The position numbers and the translations under genes were made by a program. The notes below the pieces were generated by a model. The model made no database searches. It saw only the letters and a program-made list of their open reading frames with translations, and was not told the DNA's origin. This document shows, piece by piece, positions 10,272-18,795 of a DNA stretch of 24,541 nt. The DNA lies in the NCBI GenBank assembly GCA_002104905.1, contig MCFE01000947.1, positions 1-24,541 on the forward strand, written 5' to 3'. The DNA comes from Basidiobolus meristosporus CBS 931.73. Lineage: Eukaryota > Basidiobolomycota > Basidiobolomycetes > Basidiobolales > Basidiobolaceae. Every line of letters begins with the position of its first letter. Within the stretch, counting starts at the first letter, position 1.

Positions 10272-11590
10272 CTCCCACCCAACTAAATGTTCATACAGAC
10301 TAGTGCTAATTTGACCCAGCATATTCAAACTTCTCTCTAGCAAATGGATTGGTAAATATGTCTGCAATCATAGTGTCTGTAGGACAGCAAACTAAGCTAA
10401 CCAAGTTATTCTCTATAGCTTCACATATGAAATGATGTCTAATATCTATGTGCTTAGTTCTAGCATGAAAAGTCAGATTTCTACCTTACTGTATACATCC
10501 TTGATTATCTTGAAATAAAGTAATAGACTTTTTTTGACATAGGCCTAAGTCTGTAAAAAGCTTTCTTAACCTCATTGTTTTGTTTGTAGCTTCACAGGCT
10601 CCCATATACTCTGCCTCTGTGGTAGAAAGTACTATGTGTGGTTGCTTTCTTGAATTCCATGAAACTGCTCCTTTACAGTAAAGAAAGGTGTATTCTGTGG
10701 TGGATCTTCTGTCTTCCAAATTTTGTCCCCAATTAGCATCAGAATATCCCACAAAATCATGTTCTGAATCCTTATAAGTTTATCTTAAGTAGACATAAGC
10801 AGCTCCTTTTAGATATCTCAAAATCCGCTTAACCGCTGCAATATGATCAGATCCATAGTTCTGATTATGTTAGCTGACAACTCCCACTGAATATGAGATA
10901 TCTGGACATGTTCCAAGCATGGTATACATCAGACTGCTGACCATAGATTGATAAGGAAAGTCAGGGCTTTCAGATGGCACCAAGCTCTCTTGATTTGGTT
11001 GAATTTTGTCCAAGTTAAGGTTTGTCTCCATTGGGGTTGCTGCCAGTTTACAGTTTTCCATTTGGTATTTCTTTAGTATATCTTGAATATACTTAGATTG
11101 GCTTAGGATGGTAGTCTGGGTACTTCTGTCTATGGAGAACTTAATCCCTAAGTAGTAACTAAGTTCTCCTAGATTGGACATCTTGAACTCCTTGGATAGG
11201 CTGGATTTAGTCTCTGCTAATGTTGCCAGGTTATTGGTGGCTATAATAAGATCATCCACATACAGAGCTAATAGAACTGGATTTGTTCTTTCTGGCTTGA
11301 AGTGTATACTATAGTCAGCATAACTCCTTTTGAAACTCAAAGATTCCAAATAAGAATCTATCTTGCAATTCCAGGGCCTTGATGATTGTTTGAGACTGTA
11401 TAGAGACTTTTTAAGCTTGCAGACCAAATGGTGGCTACCTTGGTCAACAAGTCCATCAGGCTGGTCCATAAATATGTCCTCATAAAGCTCTTCATTCAGA
11501 AATACAGTTTTTACATCCACTTAATGAATAAAAAACTTTTATTTGGCTGCAGTAACCAATATTAATCTGATGGAATTAAACTTGGCTGCC
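10272..11590 (-). pseudogene. Copia element B: truncated RT and RNase H
   Basis: The frame 10870-11520 holds RT from MDVKTVFLNEELYED (motif-A aspartate kept) through YVDDLIIATNN to the connection. The frame 10486-10752 holds RNase H, with its acidic residues in GYSDANWGQ, TEAEYM and FQDNQGC. After one more stop the C-terminus reads RHHFICEAIENNLVSL and MIADIFTNPF, ending at a TAG at 10306-10308. This is the best-preserved 3' end of the family in the window. The element is cut at 11590, inside RT, where a gypsy LTR begins; everything 5' of this is missing from B. Confidence 0.9.
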
Positions 11591-12289
11591 TGCTGTATTG
11601 AAGAGAGAAGTGTAATAAAACTCTTGAATGAGTTAGCTGAGCCTAAGTGACGCTAAGTGCAGAATCTTAGAATTGTCAAGGGTGACAGAAATATTAGCAG
11701 AGAAGTTCTGGTCTAATATTGGTTTTGTAATTAGTTGACTTGGGCTATAGAGGCGACAGAGTTGATTTGCTATACAGGCTAGACTTGGTGTTCTTGGGAA
11801 TGCTAGATATGCTAAGCTTGGGTGGAAACTAGAACAGAATTGTTGAATTCTTAATTTTGCTGAGGCTCAATCTTAACTTTATTGAGACACACACTAGACC
11901 AAAAGCTCCAGTAATCTGTATTTATATTTTTCTGATCAAGTTGAATTAGTAAGCACCAAGAGGCTGGACTAATTGAAATCTGTCGGGGTGCTGATTGGTG
12001 CATAAGATAAATGAAAAATTGCATCATTATTCAGCTGATGTCTTGTCAACTACTTAGTGGTTGGATAGATCTCAGATGACTAATCCTTTGGATAGGCTTA
12101 GCAGATCAGTTGAGGATGTAATGACCACTTGAAATTGATCAGGTGTGACAGCTAAAAATAGATTCTGAGAAGCAATAAAATAAACCATAACAGGGATTAG
12201 TTATGTTTTGGTTAGGGAAAATCAGTTAGGAACTAGATTTTCTAATGAAGTGAAATTGGCTAAGTTTTAAATGTTGATGCACAATATCA
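11591..12289 (-). repeat. Probable 3' LTR of a Ty3/gypsy element
   Basis: On the minus strand a purine-rich tract (AGGAGGAAG) at the end of the gypsy pol is followed by TGATATTGTG at 12289. The sequence then runs non-coding to CAATACAGCA at 11591, where copia element B resumes. That gives an LTR of about 699 bp with TG...CA ends. An internal TATTTATATTTT-like stretch near 11920 could be promoter sequence. The 5' LTR is not in the window, so the boundaries rest on the polypurine tract and on the copia junction. Confidence 0.65.
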
Positions 12290-12955
12290 CTTCCTCCTGG
12301 GAGAGGAGTTTTTTGATACCTTCTGGGTTCCCCTGTGGCTTCAATATTGACCAATGATGGCAACATCATCAAAGTTGGTGTAAGGTTCCCAAGTGTTGTG
12401 TTTGGCATCATAACCTTTCCACTTGACTGAACAAAGGCAATTTGGTTCTTCTCTATCATTGTCGACAACAGCATCAACTTCATATGATTCAGAAGTAGCT
12501 GGGTCTAGAGATATAAGCTTGAGTGAAGAAGGTGGAAAGTTTTTGGGTTGCAGTGCTCCAATATTGTCCTGAAGTACATAAGATCCTCCAGTGGTACATC
12601 TGACAGCTTCAAATGGGCGTTCATATTTGGGGTCAAGTTTAGATTGTTGGATTGAGTCTAGTGTCATGACATATGACCCACCTGGGAAGCTGCTGTTCCT
12701 GTGTCTTGAGGCATATGTTGAAGTCATCTTTTGGTGTGAGGTCTTACTTCTTGCACTGATAGCAGGGTAGACAATGTTGGTAAGGTACTCAAGTCAGCTC
12801 TTTAGCTTGTCTGTATTCAACTTTGCTAACTCTGCATTCTGGTAGTCTCCAAAGTGGTTGAATTATCTTCCAAACATCAAAGAAAATGGTGTTGATCCAT
12901 GTAGAGTAGCAATTATGGTGTTGATAGCATACTGTACTGTTGGAATGTACTTTTC
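12290..12955 (-). pseudogene. Gypsy integrase C-terminus with chromodomain
   Basis: The frame 12341-12727 starts in the integrase C-terminal region (KYERPFEAV...GGSYVL, a GPY/F-like block). It ends with a chromodomain: YEVDAVVD, VKWKGY and NTWEPYTNF. The aromatic residues that form the methyl-lysine cage in HP1-type chromodomains (Y, W and the later aromatics) are visible. Such domains steer chromovirus integration to particular chromatin. Between 12728 and 12955 the linker (YAINTIIATLHGSTPFSLMFG) is interrupted by at least two stops. After the chromodomain another frame ends in LPGGSDIVHQH, just before the LTR. Confidence 0.85.
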
Positions 12956-13620
12956 TCAATTCCTTTTAATACCTTTGATAAATTTCCTGATGATGATCAC
13001 TGAGGTCTGAACATGTCTTTCAGCAAGTCCTTCAGCTTTGGGATGATAGGGAGTGATTAGACAGTGACTAATGGTGCTATTCTGGCACAGGGCTTTGATC
13101 ACATGATTTACAAATTCTGTTCCATTATCCAATTGAATGACCTTAGGGAATCCAAAAAGGCAGAAGGGCTTGAATAGTGGATGTGCAATAGTGGCAGCAT
13201 ACTTGTCTGGGACAGCTTTGAGGAAGACAAAATGTGTACAGACATCCACAATTACAAAGAGGTAGTGATTACCATCATCATTAGTGGTGAAAGGTCCAGC
13301 TAGATCAATTGCAATATGACCCATAGGAAGGCTTGCATGGATGAGACTCAAAGGGTGAAATCCATGGTGGCTGATTTGTAAAGTTGACATTCTCTGCAAG
13401 ACTTGACAAGTTCTAGGCAGTCAGCTTTGATATTTGGCCAGTGATATCCCTCAGAGTGTAGCTTCTTCCTAAGTGTGACAGCTCCAAAGTGGCCAAGTGA
13501 TTGACTCCTCTGTATTAATGTCTTCCTTTCATTAGCATGTGGGGTTTTGCAAGTTGTTGAATCCAGTTGAGGGATCATTTCAGAAGCTGTAGTGAGCTTA
13601 CTGATCATGTCAGTAATCAC
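12956..13620 (-). pseudogene. Gypsy integrase: zinc-binding and catalytic core
   Basis: The frame 13348-13620 carries the H2C2 zinc-binding domain (GHFGAVTLRKKLHSEGYHWP, then CRECQLY). The overlapping frame 12956-13399 carries the catalytic core: first aspartate in HIAIDLAGPF, second in QLDNGTEFV, and the glutamate in YHPKAEGLAERHVQ. All three catalytic residues are present; a frame change near 13360-13400 separates the two domains. The order RNase H, integrase, chromodomain is that of Ty3/gypsy, opposite to copia, where integrase precedes RT. Confidence 0.9.
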
Positions 13621-13982
13621 ATGTCCCTCTCAAGGTGAAGTTGGGAAAAGTCTTGAAAGGTGGTCAGGCAGGATGTTGAGGATTCCTGGGCAATGAATAA
13701 CTGTATATTCATAATCAAATAGAATATCAAGCCAGTTAGTAAGCATTGGAGCTAGAGTCTTTTGAGTAGGGATCTAGACAAGGGCTTGGTGGTCTGTGTA
13801 TAATGTAAAAGGGTTACCCCATAAGTACTGATGAAACTTCTTCAAGGCAAAGACTATGGCAAGTAGCTCCTTCTTGATGGCAGAGTAGCTTCTCTCAGCA
13901 GGTTGTAGGGATTTGGCCTGCAAAGAGATTCAATGAGATGGATTTTGGTTCTCATCCTGGTATAAGACAGCCCCTAACCCAA
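13621..13982 (-). pseudogene. Gypsy RNase H, 5' truncated
   Basis: One minus-strand frame reads VGLGAVLYQDENQNPSH, then SLQPAERSYSAIKKELLAIV, LWGNPFTLYTDHQALV, TNWLDILFDYEYTVIHCPG and LPDHLSRL. These are the standard blocks of gypsy RNase H (RT_RNaseH_2 type). Two in-frame stops interrupt it: TGA at 13930-13932, where tryptophan is expected, and TAG at 13774-13776. RT, protease and Gag of this element are absent; at 13982/13983 the sequence switches to copia element C. Confidence 0.85.
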
Positions 13983-14863
13983 CTTGCTTTCTTGAATTCC
14001 ATGTAATTGCTCCTTTACAGTAAAGAAAGGTGTATCCTGTGGTTGATCTTCTGTCTTCTAAATTTTGTCCCCAATCAGCATCAGAATATCCCATAAAATC
14101 CTGTTCTGAGTTCTTATAAGTGTATCTTAAGCAGATATCAGCAGTTCCTTTTAGGTATCTAAAAATCCGCTTAACTGCTGCAATATGATCAGATCCATAA
14201 TTCTGATTATGTTGGCTGACAACTCCCACTGAATATGAAATATCTGGATGTGTTCCAAGCATGATATATATCAGACTGCCAACCATAGATTGATAAGGAA
14301 AGTCAGGGCTTTCAGATGGCACCAAGCTCTCTTGATTTGGTTGAGTTTTGACCAAGTTAAGGGTTGTCTCCATTTGGGGTAGCTGCCGGTTTACAGTCTT
14401 CCATTTTGTACTTCTTTAGTATATCTTGAGTATACTTGGATTGGATTAGGGTAATAGTCTGGGTACTTCTGTCTATGGAGAACTTAATCCCTAAGTAGTA
14501 ACTGAGTTCTCCTAGATTGGACATCTTGAACTCCTTAGATAGGCTGGATTTAGTCTCTTTCAATGTTTCTAGGTTATTGGTGGCTATAATAAGATCATCC
14601 ACATATAGAGCTAATAGAGCTTGATTTGCTCTATCTAGCTTGTAGTGTATACTATAGTCAGCATTACTCCTTTTGAAATTCAAAGATTCCAAATAAGAAT
14701 CTTTCTTGCAATTCCAGGCTCTTGGTGATTGTTTGAGACCATAAAGTGACTTTTTAAGCTTGCAGACCAAATGGGGGTTATCTTGGTAAACACACCCATC
14801 AGTCTGGTCCATATACATGTCCTCATCAAGTTCTCCACTCAAAAATGCAGTTTTTACATTCAC
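13983..14863 (-). pseudogene. Copia element C: RT core and truncated RNase H
   Basis: The frame 14357-14863 starts at motif A, KSLYGLKQSPRAWN follows, and YVDDLIIATNN is intact. The motif-A aspartate is replaced: VNVKTAFLSG, where elements A and B read MDVKTAFLN or MDVKTVFLN (codon at 14858-14860). This alone should inactivate RT. The frame then shifts near 14360-14373 to METTLNLVKTQ and RNase H (GYSDADWGQNLEDRRSTTGY), which is cut after NSRKQ at the gypsy junction. The second and third RNase H acidic blocks and the 3' LTR are missing. Confidence 0.9.
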
Positions 14864-15561
14864 TTGATGAATAAAACACTTAATTTTGGCTGCAACAGCT
14901 AATATAATCTGATGGAATTAAACTTGGCTACCGGTGCAAAGGTCTCAGTATAGTCAAGTCCTTTTGTTTGAGAGCATCTTTTGGCCACAAGTCTTACTTT
15001 GTATCTTTGAACTGTACTATCAGCCTTGTATTTTGTCTTGAAGACCCATCTGCATGCAATCAGTTTTTGGTTGATTGGTAATTTGACCAAGTCCCAAGTT
15101 TGATTTTCCATCAGGGCCTGATATTCCTCAGTCATTGCAGATCTCCAATACCTTGCCTGGGGGCTATTAAGGGCCTCTTTTACAGTCTGGGGCTCATCAA
15201 TATGAACTGAATAGGCATAGGCTAAGTTTGTACCCTCATTGATATAGTAATTTGGGCTATTTCTTGTCTGATTGGATCTGTGGGCATTTGATACTGGAAT
15301 GATCACTTCTGGGATATTCCTGGGCACTGATTCTGGCCAAACCACAGTTGTGAAGTCCTCTGGAGTGAAAAAATTTTCATCATTTTGCTCTGATTCAATC
15401 CTAACAATTAGTGGACTTGAGATCAGATTTTCATCATCATCTGATGTCATTTTTTGTGAAAGTTTTGAATTTTGATCAAACAACACATCCCTGGACTTGA
15501 TCAGCTTCTTTGCTTTGGTATTGTAGAGTTTGTATGCTTTACCCTCATTGCAGTAGCCCAA
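14864..15561 (-). pseudogene. Copia element C: integrase tail and RT N-terminus
   Basis: The frame 14899-15561 (220 codons) begins at MGYCNEGKAYKLY, the end of the integrase. It crosses a variable linker rich in D, E and S, then enters RT: YWRSAMTEEYQALMENQTW, CRWVFKTKYKAD, and GLDYTETFAPVAKFNSIRL. It stops just before the FIHQ-motif A block because of a frame change near 14880-14900. A glycine normally found in the LVAKG block is arginine here (LVAKRCSQ). Confidence 0.85.
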
Positions 15562-16232
15562 AAATATGCATTTTACACTTTTTGGCTCAAATTTTGACTG
15601 ATTTCTGCGCAGTTTCTTGGCATATGCTGTACATCCAAATATTCTTAGATGTTTTGCACTTGGTCTGTATCCAAACCATGCATAAAGTGGAGTATAATCA
15701 CAAGGTATTCTGTTATAACTCCTATTTTAAGATATACAGCAGTGGCAACTGATTCCACCCAAATATCATGGGATAATTTTTGGTCATGGATCATAGATCT
15801 TGCCATATCAATTATTGATCTGTTAGCACATTCTGCTACTCCATCTTGCTGTGGGGAGTATGGTACAGTAATCTCTTGCTTTATCCCATGAATTTTGCAG
15901 AAGTGGATGAAGAGTTTTGAGGTATATTCTCCACCATTGTCAGAGCGTATTTTCTTGATTTTTTCACCAGTTTCTCTCTCCACCATGGCTTTAAACTTGC
16001 TGAACTTAGACAGAGCTTCTTCCTTTCTCCCCATGAAGTAGACTCATATATATCTTATATCATCTTCAATAATAGTTATTAAATACTTTGTCCTGCCTAA
16101 GGATACGTTTTGCATAGGTTCACACAGATCTGAGTGAATTAGATCCCGTTTTTTCTTAGTATTGATTAACCCAGAGCTCTTGAACAGTTGTCTGGCTTGT
16201 TTCCCATGCATGAAGGCTTCACAGTGCTCCAA
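15562..16232 (-). pseudogene. Copia element C: integrase core
   Basis: The frame 16044-16232 holds the CxxC end region and the first catalytic aspartate (IHSDLCEPM). After a TGA between RYI and VYFMGRKEE, the frame 15645-16034 holds the second aspartate (RSDNGGEYTSK) and the glutamate (YSPQQDGVAE). One cysteine of the zinc site appears changed (EHCEAFMHGKQ, where element A has EHCEACIYGKQ). The frame shifts after AVYLK near 15720. Confidence 0.9.
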
Positions 16233-16762
16233 ATTAGCTGGGGATCAACTTTTATTATGGATGTTTGCTGTTCTATGATCATTTTGCACAAATAATCAAA
16301 ATTGATGTGCCCAAATCTCCTGTGCCAAAGTATTGGTGTTTCTTCATTTAAGTTACTTATACTGGCTTCCAGATATGATGGAAAATAAGTCAACTTGTAT
16401 ATGTTCTGATCTCTGATACCCAAAGCAATAAGGGCACCATTTTGATCAGTGATCTTGCATCCAGAATTGTCAAAGCTGAAACTGAGTCCTTCTGCAGTGG
16501 CCTTGCTTACAGATAGTGGGTAATTTGCTATTTCTGGTGCATAGAGCACTTCCTTGAAGGTCAGTGTATGGCTTCCCTCACTGCTTCTTAGGTTTACTTG
16601 GATAGTTCCTTCTCCCACTGCATCAAGTGTTCTATTGTCACCCAAGAAAACCTTCTTAATTGGAATTTCTTGATATTGGATAAAACATTCTTTTTGTTGT
16701 GTAAGGTGTTGAGATGCTCCAGAGTCAATATACCATGTCTGAGACTCCTTATTTGTGGTCAT
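16166..16762 (-). pseudogene. Copia element C: protease and integrase N-terminus
   Basis: This 198-codon frame includes the protease active site (TWYIDSGASQHLTQQ) and then VFLGDNRTLDAVGEG. It runs on without a break into the integrase zinc domain (LWHRRFGHINFDYLCKMI). It shifts frame before the second half of that domain near 16240. It shows that protease and integrase belong to one continuous Pol frame in the ancestral element, unlike the split seen in element A. Confidence 0.9.
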
Positions 16763-16789
16763 ACTTAGTGCAGATCTGAATAGTCTATT

Positions 16790-17591
16790 TTATGTTGTTG
16801 CCGCATTTCTATATTCAGGCTTTTTCAGCTGACTATCTCTGTTTTTGAAGCACTGGTCTAATGTGTGTCCTTTCCTTTTGTAGTAGTTGCAAAACAGGTT
16901 GCTGTTGTCTTTGTAAGGCCTTGGGTACCTCCTTGGTTGGTTATTGCTACTTATTAAAGCATTTTCTTTTGCCTTCTTATTGGCACTTGATTTTCTTAAT
17001 TCTTCATCCAGGAGCCTTCCATATATGTATTTTAAGGTCAAATCTTCAGTTCTGGACTCTAGGGCTGATACAAGACCCTGAAACCTGTCTGTCAGACTAT
17101 TCAGGATGGCAACTATCACATCCTCATCAGTAGCTGGTACACCTATAGATTCCGTCTCATCTACCTGCAGGGTAATTCTTTTAATTAGATTTTTCATTTT
17201 TTCTCCTGGCTGCATCTTTGTAGTAAAGAATTTTGTCTCAGATACATCTTCTTGGCAGCTGAACATGACTGGTAGGTGTCTTCTAATGCCTTCCAGGCAT
17301 TCTTTGCTGTTTTTGCTCTTGAGCATTGAATTAGCAATTTGTCTTAAACATCAAGGCAAATGCAGTTAAAGGCACTCTGTTCTTTCTTCTGGTATTTAAG
17401 GATTCTTCTCCCACATTTTTAGGATGGTGTTCTTCTGCCATGACAATATCCCAAAGGTCTCTTTCTTGTAGCAACATCTTCATCTTCACCTTCCACACTT
17501 GGTAGTTAGATCCATCCAACTTTTCAGCAGAGGGAAAAATTCCGGTAATAGCAGTAATAGAAATTGCAGAGAGTGACAGCGCAGGACTCAT
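16790..17591 (-). pseudogene. Copia element C: Gag
   Basis: Gag starts at ATG 17589-17591 in the primer-binding site: MSPALSLSAISITAITGIFP, then the copia motif LDGSNYQVWKVKM and LWDIVMAEE. After a frameshift near 17330-17345, the frame 16790-17326 continues with the UBN2-like helical region (TDEDVIVAILNSLTDRFQG, LDEELRKSSANKKAKENAL). It ends in a zinc knuckle, CNYYKRKGHTLDQC. The second cysteine is tyrosine (codon 16880-16882), where element A keeps CNYCKRKGHTSDRC, so RNA binding by this copy should be impaired. Gag and protease frames are separated near 16765-16790. Confidence 0.85.
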
Positions 17592-17595
17592 AACC
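17579..17595 (-). promoter_or_regulatory. Primer-binding site, half-tRNA initiator type, overlapping Gag start
   Basis: Directly after the LTR end (ACAACA) the minus strand reads GGTTATGAGTCCTGCGC. Copia of Drosophila is known to prime from a cleaved half of initiator tRNA, with a PBS starting GGTTATG in the same place. From memory, the yeast initiator tRNA anticodon arm (GCGCAGGGCUCAUAACC) is complementary at 16 of 17 positions. The ATG within it opens Gag. No other ATG occurs between the TATA box and this point on the minus strand. Confidence 0.7.
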
Positions 17596-17945
17596 TGTTG
17601 CAAGAGTCTTGGAGATTTTGGAAGTGATTTGGGAGGACAAGTAGATTATATGGTTTTCACTTAATGATCTATTAAATGTAAAAGTAGTATTTATACTTTT
17701 ACATGGTCTTGGCATAAAAGACACATAGAATAGACTTAGAAAGATCTCAAGAACATGTGTGCAAAGCTTGGGGCTGTTTTGACAACCTTGAGAACTTGCA
17801 TGCCCTGGGTACCTGATGCTTTGGTGAGAATATTCCAAGTAAATTCCAACAAGAAATTTAGTCAGTATTCTCTAGGATTTGAAGGTAATGGTCTAAGTGG
17901 CTAAGGTAGGTAAATATTTAGGTGGAATTACAAATTTTTACAACA
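17596..17945 (-). repeat. Right LTR of the composite (5' LTR of element C)
   Basis: 350 bp, from TGTTGCAAGAG to TTTTTACAACA on the plus strand. The primer-binding site lies on its left, so it is the 5' LTR of element C. It holds the cleanest promoter copy: TATAAATAC in the loop of an 11-bp perfect inverted repeat (17676-17686 with 17694-17704). The distance from the TATA box to the Gag ATG is about 90-100 bases, giving a short leader. Confidence 0.9.
17676..17704 (-). promoter_or_regulatory. LTR TATA box inside an 11-bp inverted repeat
   Basis: On the minus strand ATGTAAAAGTA, then TAAATAC, then TACTTTTACAT: the arms are perfect complements and TATAAATA spans the arm-loop border. The same structure occurs at 4251-4279 (11 bp, perfect), 5656-5680 (9 bp, perfect) and 10004-10028 (one mismatch). 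Confidence 0.7.
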
Positions 17946-18008
17946 AATGCCACATAATCTGCTTGTCCTCCCAAATCACTTCCAATAGCTCCAAGACTCT
18001 TATAACAG
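17946..18008 (+). repeat. Right end of the split old plus-oriented LTR
   Basis: The sequence from 'ccacataatctgcttgtcc' to 'ctcttataaca' aligns with the 3' end of the plus-oriented solo LTR ('ccacaaaatctacttgttc' to 'gtacaac'). It starts exactly where the composite ends and complements the left part at 5321-5573. Confidence 0.75.
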
Positions 18009-18795
18009 TGTAATGGTTGATTGCATTATATGCCGGGGAAATGATATGATCTATATTCTAGAATTACACCAATATCTGACAGTCAAGCTTCTGGAAGCTT
18101 GAGCTAATAATAAACAGAGATGCCTCTCACTACAAATTTGTATCACCAATAGTATGACTTGCCCATTCAGAGTGCTGGAGTGAAAAAGGTGACTTGGCCA
18201 AATTGTGTTTCTCTTGCTGTGCATCAATATTCAAGAAAAAGCAAATCTCATCACAAAAACTGCAAGGATTCAGTCTCACTAATAGTCCTTGCTAGCACTT
18301 CAGTATCTGATCCCTTAGATTTGATCATAAAATTATCCAACTTCTATCTTATATTTATCCACCAACACTAATAGATACTCTCATGGAACCTCAGCCTATC
18401 TCTAAAGCTGACCAAATGGCTCACAACACTGTATCTTTAGTGGTTTATTTTATCCCAGATTATCTTAAATTAGTGATCAAACTTCTTGGTTCCATAAGCT
18501 GCCACTCTATCTATAGTTTTCATAGCAAAGCAAATTGGTTGGGACCAAGTGTTTTTGGCACAATGGTATTGTGACAAGACTTTAGGGAGTGTTGGAAGCA
18601 ATTTCAAGAAACTACAAGCAGACTCTGAGAATTAGCTAAAATCTGACAAACTAAATCTCAAGTAAATAAATCATGACTTTGCAATGAGCTATGTAGAATC
18701 CTGCATTTTATGAGTAACTTTGGTGTAACCTAAGTACTGGCAGCATTAGAGCTACAAACATTCTCCAGATTACCCTAAGCTGTGCACCTATGCTC
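18009..18795. other. Relic DNA without recognised gene
   Basis: Two plus-strand frames of 63-70 codons (18159-18371, 18383-18574) have no motif I recognise and may be remnants of an older element. A perfect 9-bp inverted repeat with a 2-base loop lies at 18083-18102 (TCAAGCTTC, TG, GAAGCTTGA). Confidence 0.4.

Larger units (their letters stand above)
5574..17945 (-). mobile_element. Composite of Ty1/copia elements with an embedded Ty3/gypsy fragment
   Basis: Three LTRs of 350-352 bp in the same orientation bound two internal segments. The left segment (5926-9921) is a full-length but frameshifted copia element, A. The right segment (10272-17595) joins the 3' part of one copia element (B, 10272-11590), a gypsy 3' fragment (11591 to about 13982), and the 5' part of another copia element (C, about 13983-17595). 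The middle LTR has a primer-binding-site side on its left and a polypurine-tract side on its right, so it serves both neighbours. Flanking 7-mers AATGACA (5567-5573) and AATGCCA (17946-17952) differ at one base; a clean 5-bp duplication is not present. Confidence 0.85.

Noticed and set aside
5574-17945. Repeat-induced point mutation as the main cause of decay
   Set aside because: Some changes are CpA to TpA (zinc knuckle), but others, such as the RT aspartate and the gypsy TGG to TGA stop, are C to T in another context. Many breaks are single-base indels, so the pattern is not clearly RIP. A dinucleotide count over aligned copies would decide.
18159-18574. Two plus-strand frames as genes
   Set aside because: They are short, AT-rich, without motif or splice support, and lie between old LTRs.
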